Source of the DNA: DASQJL01 sp036380835
GTDB lineage: Bacteria; Eisenbacteria; RBG-16-71-46; SZUA-252
Assembly (NCBI GenBank): GCA_036380835.1
Contig: DASVDZ010000097.1
Coordinates: 1 to 29,271, forward strand
Length of the DNA stretch: 29,271 nucleotides
Direction of reading: 5' to 3'
The notes below the pieces were generated by a model, which saw only the letters and a program-made list of their open reading frames with translations, did no database searches and was not told where the DNA came from. Below are positions 7,453-15,034 of this stretch, piece after piece. Position 1 is the first letter of the stretch. Each line of letters begins with the position of its first letter. The position numbers and the translations under genes were made by a program.

Positions 7453-8145
7453 ATGAGACGCTACATGCTCGTCGAACACGAAGCCCACGAAGACCGTCCC
7501 GTCACCGTCACCGAATCGGACCTCGAGCGCCTCGAACGGCGCGCCCGCTGGGGCGTGACCGCGGCCTGGATCGCCGGCTGCGCCATCGCCCTCCTTCTGG
7601 GCGCCGCGCTCCGGTCCGAGATCACCCTTCGCCGCATGCAAACGGCGTCGGCCGCGTCCAACGCCGCGCTGGCGAACGACGTGCGCCAGCTCGCGAGCGA
7701 GCTCGCGGAGCGGACCGCCGACGCGCGGATCGCCGAGACCGCGGGCAACGCCGCGGTGGCGCCGCTCGAGCGCCTGAGCGGGCAGATCGCGGCGATCGCG
7801 GCGCGCCAGCGCGCGGCGGATCAGTCGCTCGGAACGCTCGGCGCCCGCGTCGACGCCCAGGCCACCGACCTCGCCAACCTGGGTACGTGGCGAAGCGTCG
7901 AGGACGCGGCGCGCGCCGACCGCGACGCGCGGCTCGCGAAGCTCGAGGCGGGCACGCAGTCGCGGGCGGAGGACGTCGACGGCCGCCTCGCGGCGCTCGG
8001 CCGGAAGGTCGACTCGATCGACAAGACGGTCGCGATGCAGGGGGAGATGGAGCGGAGCACGCGGAGCCGCCAGAACGCCCTGTTGGGGGCGGTGCCGATC
8101 TTCCTCGCGCCCTACATCCACGTCCTGGACCACTCGGGACGGTAG
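7453..8145 (+). CDS. Membrane-anchored coiled-coil protein of unknown function
   Basis: A 230-residue protein: an acidic N-terminal cytoplasmic segment (residues 1-33, MRRYMLVEHEAHEDRPVTV), one membrane helix (about 34-53, VTAAWIAGCAIALLLGAAL), and a long Ala/Arg/Glu-rich helical region (about 60-208) with heptad spacing expected of a coiled coil, for example LANDVRQLASELAERTADARIAET and ARLAKLEAGTQSRAEDV. A more hydrophobic tail (ALLGAVPIFLAPYIHVL) could be a second membrane-associated segment. The ATG is preceded by AGGAGA at a good distance. I do not recognise a family; such proteins are often envelope scaffolds. It stands alone, 266 bp after the barrel gene and convergent with the tiny membrane gene that follows. 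Confidence 0.72.
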   Translation: MRRYMLVEHEAHEDRPVTVTESDLERLERRARWGVTAAWIAGCAIALLLGAALRSEITLRRMQTASAASNAALANDVRQLASELAERTADARIAETAGNAAVAPLERLSGQIAAIAARQRAADQSLGTLGARVDAQATDLANLGTWRSVEDAARADRDARLAKLEAGTQSRAEDVDGRLAALGRKVDSIDKTVAMQGEMERSTRSRQNALLGAVPIFLAPYIHVLDHSGR

Positions 8146-8167
8146 CGGAGCGGCCGGCGGCGAACCG

Positions 8168-8329
8168 TTATCCGAAGTACGTCTTCGCCAGTCGCCGGGC
8201 CCCGTAGAGGCCGGCGGCCGTCCCGACCAGGCTGAGGAAGAAGGCCGGGAAGAGGCCGAGGTACGCCCCGAGCCACCAGCCGATCCATCCGCCCAGCGTC
8301 GCGCCCAGGAGAGCGAGCAGGTTTTGCAC
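8168..8329 (-). CDS. Small glycine-rich double-helix membrane protein (53 residues)
   Basis: A short gene starting at GTG 8329: the product reads (V/M)QNLLALLGATLGGWIGW and continues to LVGTAAGLYGARRLAKTYFG. Two Gly/Trp/Leu-rich membrane helices are joined by a short loop, and a basic tail (GARRLAKTYF) should stay in the cytoplasm. I recall many short bacterial proteins of this form (GGWxGWWLG...LSxVGTxxGxYxGRRxA) in GC-rich phyla, all uncharacterised. The same frame extends to an ATG at 8443, but the added 38 residues are a Pro/Arg-rich translation of apparent promoter DNA, so the GTG is preferred. The ribosome site is weak. It converges on the coiled-coil gene and diverges from the methyltransferase gene. 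Confidence 0.6.
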   Translation of the reverse strand: MQNLLALLGATLGGWIGWWLGAYLGLFPAFFLSLVGTAAGLYGARRLAKTYFG

Positions 8330-8370
8330 GGCCCCAGTTTCCGACAGCGGGGCCCTCCCCCGCAATGCCG

Positions 8371-8399
8371 TTGGCGGGCCGGCCCGAATCCCGTAGCCT
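8371..8399 (+). promoter_or_regulatory. Possible promoter for the methyltransferase/PIG-L pair
   Basis: TTGGCG (8371-8376) and TAGCCT (8394-8399) are separated by 17 nt, leaving a leader of about 50 nt before the ATG at 8458. Both boxes are imperfect, so this is a weak call based on spacing and position. Confidence 0.3.
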
Positions 8400-8457
8400 A
8401 GGTCCCTCGCCAGGCCCGGGGACCGGCCCGGCCGCCGCCACACGAGGGGGAACGTCG

Positions 8458-9366
8458 ATGGCCACCGCCGCCGATCTCGACTTCACGTACACGCAAATCG
8501 ACCGCTTGGTCCGGCTCTCCCTCGGGGAGACCGCGGACTTCAGCGGCGCCAAGTACGACGGCGACTTCTCCCTCTCCCTGGAACAGGCGCAGCGCCGGAA
8601 GCACGACTTCATCGCGACGAGCGTCGGGCTCCGCCCAGGGTTTCGCGTGATCGATCTCGGATGCGGCTGGGGCCCCTTCCTCCGCTACGCGCGCGAGCGG
8701 GGCGCGAAGGCCACGGGGCTCACGCTCTCGCGCGGCCAGGCGGCGGCCTGCCGCCGGAACGGCCTCGACGTCCACGTCCTCGACTGCCGCGCCGTCACGC
8801 GTGACGCGTTCGGAGCCTTCGACGGCGCGGCGAGCGTCGGCGCCTTCGAGCACTTCTGCTCGCCGGAGGCCTTCCGGGACGGCCAGCAGGAGGCGGTCTA
8901 CGCCGGATTCTTCCGCGCGGTTCGCGGCCTCCTGGGACCGCAGGGGCGCCTCTATCTCCAGACGATGGTGTTCGGGCGGAACATGATTCCGCACGACAGG
9001 ATCGACATCGACGCGCCGCGCGGCTCCGACGCCCACGTGCTGGCGCTGATGGGGGCGCTCTTCCCCGGCTCGTGGCTCCCGTACGGGCTCGCGCAGGTCG
9101 AGCGCGCCGCGGCGCCCCATTTCCGGATCGTCTCCGCGGAGAGCGGCCGTCTCGACTACATCGAGACGATCCGGCAATGGCGGCTCCGCTTCGCGCGATT
9201 CAGCTGGCCCAAGCTCGTGGTCCAGCTCTCCCTCGTGCCGCGCTACCTGACGAGCCGGAATTTCCGGAACGCCTTCACCTCGGGGATCAGCGCGAACACG
9301 ATCTGCTTCGAACGCGAGCTGTTCGACCATTTCCGGATCGTCCTCGAGGCGGTGGGAGCTTCGTGA
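8458..9366 (+). CDS. SAM-dependent methyltransferase, cyclopropane-fatty-acid-synthase-like
   Basis: A 302-residue class I methyltransferase. The SAM-binding motif I is VIDLGCGWGPFLRYA (about residues 63-77), followed by GLTLSRGQAAACRRNGLDVHVLDCRA and GAASVGAFEHF, the pattern of the CFA/mycolic-acid cyclopropane synthase family (Mycolic_acid_Cycl_synt). A C-terminal YIETIRQWRLRFARF helix is also family-like. Such enzymes transfer a methyl or methylene group from SAM to unsaturated lipids or related substrates; the actual substrate here is uncertain. The start ATG follows a GAGGGGG site; an upstream in-frame ATG at 8365 overlaps apparent promoter DNA. Its stop overlaps the GTG start of the deacetylase gene by 4 nt, so the two proteins are coupled. 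Confidence 0.83.
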   Translation: MATAADLDFTYTQIDRLVRLSLGETADFSGAKYDGDFSLSLEQAQRRKHDFIATSVGLRPGFRVIDLGCGWGPFLRYARERGAKATGLTLSRGQAAACRRNGLDVHVLDCRAVTRDAFGAFDGAASVGAFEHFCSPEAFRDGQQEAVYAGFFRAVRGLLGPQGRLYLQTMVFGRNMIPHDRIDIDAPRGSDAHVLALMGALFPGSWLPYGLAQVERAAAPHFRIVSAESGRLDYIETIRQWRLRFARFSWPKLVVQLSLVPRYLTSRNFRNAFTSGISANTICFERELFDHFRIVLEAVGAS

Positions 9367-10169
9367 CCGAAGCGCTCCGCCTCCTCGCGATCCTGGCCCA
9401 CCCGGACGACGAATCGCTCGGCACGGGCGGCACGCTGGCCCGATACGCGCGCGAGGGCGTCGGGACGTACGTCCTCACCGCGACGCGCGGCGAGAAGGGG
9501 CGGTTCGGGACCGCGTCCGAGCGGCCGCCGCAGGAGGTGGTCGCCCGGACGCGCGAGGCCGAGCTTCGCGCCGCGGCCGCCGTCCTCGGCGTTCGCGAGG
9601 TGACGCTGCTCGACTACGTGGACGGCGAGCTCGACCGGGCCAACCCGGTCGAGGCGGCGGGGGAGATCGCCGCCCAGATCCGCCGGATCCGGCCGCAGAT
9701 CGTCGTGACGTTCGCGCCCGACGGAGGCTACGGCCACCCCGACCACATCGCCATCTCGCAGCTCGCCGCCGCCGGGATCGTGCGCGCCTCGGCCCCCGAC
9801 GGCTCCCGCTCGGGGCTCCCGCCCCACGCCGTCGCCAAGTTCTACTACATCGCCTGGACGCGCAGGAAATGGGGACCGTACGAGGCGGCGTTCAAGACGC
9901 TCCGGTCGAACGTGGACGGCGTCGAGCGCCAGGCCGTGGAGTGGCCCGAGTGGCAGATCACGACCGAGATCGACACCGAGGCGTGCTGGGAGACGGTCTG
10001 GAGCGCGGTCCAGTGCCACAAGACGCAGCTCCCCGGATACCGGAACCTCGCGAGCGTCTCCGAGGCGCATCACCGCGATCTCTGGGGGTCGCAGGAGTTC
10101 TATCGCGTCTTCAGCACGGTCAACGGAGGGCGGAAGCGGGAGACCGACCTCTTCGAGGGATTGAGGTAG
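9363..10169 (+). CDS. PIG-L/LmbE-family N-deacetylase
   Basis: A 268-residue zinc-dependent deacetylase with the AHPDDE motif near the N terminus (zinc ligands His13 and Asp16, Asp15 as likely base) and GYGHPDHIAI (about residues 122-131), whose second histidine should complete the zinc site. Known family members remove an acetyl group from GlcNAc moieties in mycothiol, bacillithiol or GlcNAc-PI synthesis, or hydrolyse other amides. The GTG at 9363 overlaps the upstream TGA (GTGA) and puts the HPDD motif at the usual place; the longer open frame upstream is out of character. No bacillithiol glycosyltransferase (BshA) or mycothiol gene is in view, so a thiol role is only a possibility. Confidence 0.86.
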   Translation: MTEALRLLAILAHPDDESLGTGGTLARYAREGVGTYVLTATRGEKGRFGTASERPPQEVVARTREAELRAAAAVLGVREVTLLDYVDGELDRANPVEAAGEIAAQIRRIRPQIVVTFAPDGGYGHPDHIAISQLAAAGIVRASAPDGSRSGLPPHAVAKFYYIAWTRRKWGPYEAAFKTLRSNVDGVERQAVEWPEWQITTEIDTEACWETVWSAVQCHKTQLPGYRNLASVSEAHHRDLWGSQEFYRVFSTVNGGRKRETDLFEGLR

Positions 10170-10173
10170 GATC

Positions 10174-10190
10174 CCGCCGCGCCGCGGCGG
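10174..10190 (+). terminator. Hairpin just after the PIG-L gene
   Basis: CCGCCGC (10174-10180) and GCGGCGG (10184-10190) form a 7-bp GC stem around a 3-nt loop, 4 nt beyond the PIG-L stop codon. No T-run follows, so it may be a weak or Rho-assisted terminator; chance occurrence is possible in such GC-rich DNA. Confidence 0.35.
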
Positions 10191-10203
10191 TCGCCCCGGC
10201 CCC

Positions 10204-10233
10204 CTGCAACGGATCCGCCGGTTGCGCTATACT
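10204..10233 (+). promoter_or_regulatory. Likely promoter of the PEP carboxykinase gene
   Basis: CTGCAA (10204-10209), an 18-nt spacer and TATACT (10228-10233) fit a housekeeping-sigma promoter, and the local AT content (to about 10246) stands out. Transcription would start near 10240, about 48 nt before the chosen ATG. Confidence 0.55.
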
Positions 10234-10287
10234 GAAATACTATCATCCTCACCGCAGTCGGGCGCCATGGACCCGAGGGAGACGCGC

Positions 10288-12105
10288 ATGAATCCCAACA
10301 CGCAGCAGGACCAGGTCGCGTGGGGCACCGCCATGACCTCGAACCGCGGGCTCGTCGACTGGGTCGGCGAGATGGCGCGGATGTGCCGGCCCGACCAGGT
10401 CGTCTGGTGCGACGGATCCGATCAGGAGAAGCACCGCCTGACCGAGGCCGCGGTCGAGTCCGGCGTCCTCGTTCCGCTGAACCAGAAGAAGCGGCCCGGC
10501 GGCTATCTCCACCGCTCCAACCCGAACGACGTGGCGCGCGTCGAGCACCTGACGTTCATCTGCACGCCGACGCGCGAGGAGGCGGGCCCGACCAACAACT
10601 GGATGCCTCCCGACGAGGCGTACGCCAAGCTGCGGAAGCTCTTCGATGGCTCCATGCGCGGCCGGACGATGTACGTCGTGCCCTACGTGATGGGCCCGCT
10701 CGGCTCCCCGTTCTCCAAGATCGGGGTCGAGCTGACGGACAGCGTCTACGTGGTTCTCTCCATGCGCATCATGACGCGCATGGGGAAGGCCGCGCTCGAC
10801 ATGCTCGGGCCCTCGAACGACTGGAACCGCGGCCTCCACTCGACGCTCGACCTGGATCCCGAACGCCGCTTCATCTGCCATTTCCCCGAGGACAACGCCG
10901 TCTGGTCGATCGGGAGCGGATACGGCGGCAACGTGCTCCTCGGAAAGAAGTGCCTCGCGCTCCGGATCGCTTCCTATCTGGGGCGAAAGGACGGCTGGCT
11001 CGCGGAGCACATGCTGATCCTGGGGGTGGAGAGCCCCGAGGGACAGATGACGTACGTCGCGGCCGCCTTCCCGAGCGCCTGCGGCAAGACCAACTTCGCG
11101 ATGCTGATCCCGCCCCGCCGCTTCCAGGGCTGGAAGGTCTGGACGGTCGGGGACGACATCGCCTGGATGCGGGTCGGGTCCGACGGGCGTCTCTGGGCGA
11201 TCAATCCGGAGTCGGGCTACTTCGGCGTCGCTCCGGGAACGAGCCCCAGGTCGAATCCGATCGCGATGCGCACGATCGAGCGCGACACGATCTTCACGAA
11301 CGTCGCGATGACGGAGGACGGCGACGTCTGGTGGGAGGGTCTGACGGACGACCCGCCCGCGAACCTCACCAACTGGCTCGGGAAGCCCCACGATCCCGCG
11401 TCGGGAGAGAAGGCGGCCCATCCGAACAGCCGCTTCACCGCGCCGATGTCGAACAACCTCGCGCTCTCCCGCCACGTGAACGATCCCGACGGCGTGCCGA
11501 TCTCCGCGATCATCTTCGGAGGCCGCCGCGCGACGACGGTGCCGCTCGTGCTCCAGTCGTTCAATTGGGTGCACGGAACCTACATGGGCGCCACGATGGG
11601 CTCGGAGACGACGGCGGCGTCGACCGGCCAGGTCGGCGTCGTCCGCCGCGACCCGATGGCGATGCTTCCCTTCTGCGGCTACAACATGGGAGACTACTTC
11701 CACCATTGGCTCGAGATGCGGGCCCAGATCCCCTACCCGCCCAAGATCTTCATGGTGAATTGGTTCCGCAAGGGAGCCGACGGCCGGTTCGTCTGGCCGG
11801 GCTACAGCGAGAACATGCGCGTGCTCAAGTGGATCGTCGACCGCGCCATGGGCCACGTGGGCGGGCGCGAGACGCCCGTCGGTTGGGTGCCGCGCGAGGG
11901 TGATCTCGACCTGTCGGGGATGACCATCGAGAGCGACGACTTCCGCGAGGCGACCGCCGTGCGGGTCGAGGAGTGGAAGGAGGAAATCGCGATGATGGGC
12001 GACTTCTTCAAGACGATCGGCGCGCACCTGCCGCCGGCGCTCGAGCTCCAGCGGGAGCTGCTGGCCAGCGCGCTCGAGTACGGCGCCCCACGACAACCGT
12101 TCTGA
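10288..12105 (+). CDS. pckG: Phosphoenolpyruvate carboxykinase (GTP)
   Basis: A 605-residue cytosolic enzyme converting oxaloacetate and GTP to phosphoenolpyruvate, GDP and CO2, the entry step of gluconeogenesis; length matches the GTP-dependent family (about 600). Visible signatures are the P-loop with reactive cysteine FPSACGKTNFAML (about residues 261-273), the kinase-2 motif WTVGDDIAWM (Asp290 region), the manganese-site segment GGNVLLGKKCLALR (about 213-226) with WLAEHMLI, and NPESGYFGVAPGTS (about 306-319). The ATG at 10288 is preceded by AGGGAGA; an in-frame ATG at 10267 lacks such a site. It has its own promoter-like sequence. The flavin oxidase gene follows after 40 nt, so both may share a transcript. 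Presence of the GTP rather than the ATP enzyme is a lineage trait. Confidence 0.97.
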   Translation: MNPNTQQDQVAWGTAMTSNRGLVDWVGEMARMCRPDQVVWCDGSDQEKHRLTEAAVESGVLVPLNQKKRPGGYLHRSNPNDVARVEHLTFICTPTREEAGPTNNWMPPDEAYAKLRKLFDGSMRGRTMYVVPYVMGPLGSPFSKIGVELTDSVYVVLSMRIMTRMGKAALDMLGPSNDWNRGLHSTLDLDPERRFICHFPEDNAVWSIGSGYGGNVLLGKKCLALRIASYLGRKDGWLAEHMLILGVESPEGQMTYVAAAFPSACGKTNFAMLIPPRRFQGWKVWTVGDDIAWMRVGSDGRLWAINPESGYFGVAPGTSPRSNPIAMRTIERDTIFTNVAMTEDGDVWWEGLTDDPPANLTNWLGKPHDPASGEKAAHPNSRFTAPMSNNLALSRHVNDPDGVPISAIIFGGRRATTVPLVLQSFNWVHGTYMGATMGSETTAASTGQVGVVRRDPMAMLPFCGYNMGDYFHHWLEMRAQIPYPPKIFMVNWFRKGADGRFVWPGYSENMRVLKWIVDRAMGHVGGRETPVGWVPREGDLDLSGMTIESDDFREATAVRVEEWKEEIAMMGDFFKTIGAHLPPALELQRELLASALEYGAPRQPF

Positions 12106-12145
12106 ACCCCGTGGCAACCATTATGAACTCGGAAGGAGGAACCCT

Positions 12146-13567
12146 ATGAGCGACGTCTCGGTCCTCGACGTGAACGGCATCAAGACGACCCTCGATTCGG
12201 CGGCCCTCGACGCGCTCCGCGGCGCCATGCGCGGCGCCGTGCTCCGTCCTGGGGACGCGGGCTACGAGGAAGCGCGCCGGATCTGGAACGCCATGATCGA
12301 CCGGAGGCCGGCGCTCATCGCCCGCTGCGAGGGAACCGCCGACGTCCTGGCCGCGGTTTCCTTCGCGCGCCGGCACAAGCTCCGGATCGCCGTCCGGGGC
12401 GGTGGCCACAACATCGCGGGCAACGCCGTCTGCGACGACGGTCTCGTGATCGACCTCTCTCCCATGCGCTCGGTGCGCGTCGATCCGGTCGCGAAGCGCG
12501 CGGTGGCCGGCGGCGGCACCCTGCTCGGCGACTTCGACCACGAGACCCAGGCCTTCGGCCTCGCGGCGCCGGTCGGCATCAACTCCACGACGGGGCTGGC
12601 GGGGCTCACGCTGGGCGGCGGCTTCGGATGGCTGAGCCGCCGCTTCGGCCTCGCCGTCGACAACCTGATCGCCGCGGACGTCGTGACCGCCGACGGCAAG
12701 CTCCTTCGCGCGAGCGCCAAGGAGAACCCGGATCTCTTCTGGGGGCTCCGCGGCGGCGGCGGGAACCTGGGCATCGTCACGTCGTTCGAGTTCAAGCTCC
12801 ACCCGGTCGGGCCGGAGGTCACCGCGGGGCTCATCGTCTTCCCGCTCCAGCAGGGGAAGAAGGTCCTCGAGAAGTACCGCGCCTTCGCCCTGAAGATGCC
12901 GAAGGACCTGAACGTCTGGGTGGTGATGCGGAAGGCGCCGCCGTTGCCCTTCCTGCCGAGCCACGTGCACGGAACGAACGTCGTCGTCCTCGCGCTCTGC
13001 GCCACGGGCGAAGGCGCGAAGGCGGATCGCGCGGTGGCGCGCCTCAGGCGATTCGGCAAGCCGGTCGGCGAGCACGTCGGCCGGATGCCCTTCGTCGCCT
13101 GGCAGAAGGCGTTCGATCCCCTGCTGACGCCCGGGGCGCGAAACTACTGGAAGTCCCACAACTTCACCGAGCTGAACGACGAGGTCCTCGGCCACCTGAT
13201 CGACTTCGCGGGGAGGGTGCCATCGCCCCATTGCGAGGTCTTCGTCGGCGCGCTGGGCGGCCAGGTGAACAAGGTCGCGGCCGACGCGACCGCGTATCCG
13301 CACCGGGACGCGGAATTCGTGATGAACGTGCACGGGCGGTGGGAGACCGCGGCCGAGGACGACCGCTGCATCGGCTGGGCGCGCGAGCTCTTCCGCGCGA
13401 CCGCGCCCTCCGCGTCCGGGGTTTACGTCAACTTCATGACGCAGGAGGAGACGGACCGGGTCCGGGCGGCCTACGGCCCCAACTACGACCGGCTCGCGAA
13501 GATCAAGGCGAAGTACGACCCGAAGAACGTCCTCTGCATGAACCAGAACGTCAAGCCGGCTTCGTGA
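12146..13567 (+). CDS. FAD-linked oxidase of the berberine-bridge (BBE) family
   Basis: A 473-residue flavoprotein of the vanillyl-alcohol-oxidase fold. The FAD-binding domain (about residues 55-220) holds RGGGHNIAGNAVCDDG, in which His88 matches the histidine that covalently binds FAD, and LGGGFGWLSRRFGLAVDN. The C-terminal BBE domain ends PKNVLCMNQNVKP. In bicovalent members a cysteine precedes the GGGFG loop; here the aligned residue is Asn (INSTTGLAGLTLGGGFG), so only single covalent attachment is expected. Family members oxidise sugars, alcohols or alkaloid-like compounds with oxygen or as dehydrogenases; the substrate is unknown. No signal peptide is seen. A GGAAGGAGG ribosome site sets the ATG. 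It lies 40 nt after pckG. Confidence 0.88.
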   Translation: MSDVSVLDVNGIKTTLDSAALDALRGAMRGAVLRPGDAGYEEARRIWNAMIDRRPALIARCEGTADVLAAVSFARRHKLRIAVRGGGHNIAGNAVCDDGLVIDLSPMRSVRVDPVAKRAVAGGGTLLGDFDHETQAFGLAAPVGINSTTGLAGLTLGGGFGWLSRRFGLAVDNLIAADVVTADGKLLRASAKENPDLFWGLRGGGGNLGIVTSFEFKLHPVGPEVTAGLIVFPLQQGKKVLEKYRAFALKMPKDLNVWVVMRKAPPLPFLPSHVHGTNVVVLALCATGEGAKADRAVARLRRFGKPVGEHVGRMPFVAWQKAFDPLLTPGARNYWKSHNFTELNDEVLGHLIDFAGRVPSPHCEVFVGALGGQVNKVAADATAYPHRDAEFVMNVHGRWETAAEDDRCIGWARELFRATAPSASGVYVNFMTQEETDRVRAAYGPNYDRLAKIKAKYDPKNVLCMNQNVKPAS

Positions 13568-13583
13568 CCGACGCGCCGTAGCG

Positions 13584-13610
13584 GGCGGGGCTCATCGCGC
13601 CCGCCCCGCC
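13584..13610. terminator. Possible hairpin between convergent genes
   Basis: GGCGGGGC (13584-13591) and GCCCCGCC (13603-13610) can pair around an 11-nt loop between the convergent flavin-oxidase and EamA genes; the second arm lies in the last EamA codons. No T-run is present on either strand, so a terminator role is uncertain. Confidence 0.25.
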
Positions 13611-14470
13611 ACGGCGAGGCCGACTCCCCCGAGGATCAGCGCCGCCGACGCGACGAGACGGATCGTGATCCGTTCGTCGAGGAACGCGACCCCTCCGGCC
13701 GCCGCGAGGATCGGGACCGTCAGCTGGACGAGCGCGGCGCGGATCGACGTCAAGCCGCGGAGCGCGGCGTACCAGATCGCGTATCCCAAGCCCGAGGCGA
13801 CCGCGCCCGAGAGAACCGCGAGGAGCGCCCCCGCGCCGCTCGCGTGGAGGCCGCGCAGCGAAACCGCCGCCACGGCGATCCCCGGCGCCACCGCGAGCGC
13901 GAAATTCCGCGCCGTGTCGCCAATCGGATCGACGCTCCCCCGCCCCCGAAGCGAGTAGACCCCCCACGCGATCCCCGCGATTCCCATGAGCACCGCGCCG
14001 GAGGGATCGGGCGCCGCGAGGCCCGGCGCGACGAGCACGCCCAGGCCGCCGAGCGCCGCGGCGAGGCCCACCGCCTCGGCCGCGCGGAACCGTTCGCCCG
14101 AGCGCATGGCCCAGGCGATCATCGTCGCCTGCACCGAACCGAAGAGGATGAGCGCGCCGGTTCCCGCCCTGAGGCTCCGGTACGCGAAGGAGAAGCAGAG
14201 GGCGTAGAGCGCGAGCATCGCGGCGGGGAGCAGGGCCCGGCGCGCGCCGATCCGCACCGCGCCGCGCGCCCGCTCTCCCGCGCGCACGACGGCGTGGATC
14301 ACGGAGAGCGTCACGGCTCCGCTTCCGAGCCGGACCAGGGCGAAGGAGGCGGCGTCGATCCGCTCGGGCCCGAGGGCGAGGCGGCAGAGGATCGAATTCG
14401 CGGCGAACGCGATCATCGCGAGCGCCGTGAGCGAGGCGGTTCGCGCGACCGAGACCGGCCGCGCGCTCAC
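13592..14470 (-). CDS. EamA-family (drug/metabolite transporter superfamily) permease
   Basis: A 292-residue inner-membrane protein with about ten helices in two EamA repeats, the first near residues 13-130 (LTALAMIAFAANSILCRLAL, FGSVQATMIAWAM) and the second near 145-290 (AGIAWGVYSLRGR, ASGLGYAIWYAALRG, QLTVPILAAAGGVAFLDERIT). The WYxALRG, then PxxAAxxGxxFLxE pattern in the second repeat is characteristic. Members export amino acids, nucleosides or other metabolites, or act as carriers for sugars; substrate unknown. The start is GTG at 14470 with no clear ribosome site, 19 nt after the stop of the ACT-domain gene, so translation may depend on the upstream gene. The ACT partner suggests an amino-acid-related substrate, by inference. 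Confidence 0.87.
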   Translation of the reverse strand: MSARPVSVARTASLTALAMIAFAANSILCRLALGPERIDAASFALVRLGSGAVTLSVIHAVVRAGERARGAVRIGARRALLPAAMLALYALCFSFAYRSLRAGTGALILFGSVQATMIAWAMRSGERFRAAEAVGLAAALGGLGVLVAPGLAAPDPSGAVLMGIAGIAWGVYSLRGRGSVDPIGDTARNFALAVAPGIAVAAVSLRGLHASGAGALLAVLSGAVASGLGYAIWYAALRGLTSIRAALVQLTVPILAAAGGVAFLDERITIRLVASAALILGGVGLAVAGRAR

Positions 14471-14489
14471 CGCCGCGACCGTGACGCCG

Positions 14490-14903
14490 TCAGGACGAGA
14501 GCGCCCGGGCCGCCTTCGCCGCGTCCTCGGCCCTCAGGTAGAGGATGTAGCCGAAGTAGCCGTGCCCGTCGGTCGCCCCGCTCGACGCGTAGGCCTCGAT
14601 CCCGTTCTCGCGCAGGACGCGATGCACGCCCGCCAGCGCCCCGAGTTCGTCGATCCCCTGGACCAGCACGGCCGGGTGGGGGCCGTTCAGCGCGAGCCGC
14701 GCGTTCTTGGCCGCGTTCTGGAGCTGGAGCGGATCTTCCGGAAAAAGGGTGAGCTGAACGCTCTCGGGGCCGAGCGGAACCGAGGTGAGCGCGAGGAAGT
14801 TGACGCCCAGATTGGCGAGGTGGCTCAGGACCTCGTACGCCTCGCCCGGAACTCCGCTCACGGTGGTGTGGAAGTACTCCACCCGACGTGCGGTGTAACC
14901 CAT
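14490..14903 (-). CDS. Tandem ACT-domain protein
   Basis: A 137-residue soluble protein made of two beta-alpha-beta units of the ACT type: the first about residues 6-65 (VEYFHTTVSGVPGEAYEVL...LGVNFLALTSVPL), the second about 77-135 (AVLVQGIDELGALAGVHRVLRENGIEAYASS). ACT domains bind amino acids and regulate enzymes; this protein has no fused catalytic domain, so it is likely a stand-alone sensor or regulator subunit. A strong AAAGGAG ribosome site precedes the ATG. It is the first gene of a two-gene unit with the EamA transporter and diverges from the DadA-like gene, a setting consistent with amino-acid homeostasis. The domain call is by pattern and could be confirmed by structure prediction. 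Confidence 0.75.
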   Translation of the reverse strand: MGYTARRVEYFHTTVSGVPGEAYEVLSHLANLGVNFLALTSVPLGPESVQLTLFPEDPLQLQNAAKNARLALNGPHPAVLVQGIDELGALAGVHRVLRENGIEAYASSGATDGHGYFGYILYLRAEDAAKAARALSS

Positions 14904-14954
14904 GGAAGACTCCTTTGCGGCCTTGGCCCGCGATCGTGCGCCGATCCGGCGTGG

Positions 14955-14984
14955 AGTATGGACTGGTCGCCGCCGGGTTGCCAG
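14955..14984 (-). promoter_or_regulatory. Possible promoter for the ACT/EamA unit
   Basis: On the minus strand CTGGCA (14984-14979), an 18-nt spacer and CATACT (14960-14955) lie about 50 nt before the ATG at 14903. The layout is like those of the promoters proposed before pckG and the coiled-coil gene. Confidence 0.45.
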
Positions 14985-15021
14985 CCCTTCGCGACACCTA
15001 GGCAGGCGTCCCGGATCCGAG

Positions 15022-15027
15022 TAGATT
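15022..15027 (+). promoter_or_regulatory. Candidate -10 box for a leaderless transcript of the DadA-like gene
   Basis: TAGATT ends 7 nt before the GTG start codon, and the gene has no ribosome-binding sequence. The layout fits transcription beginning at or next to the start codon. No clear -35 box is seen. Confidence 0.4.
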
Positions 15028-15034
15028 CCTCCGC

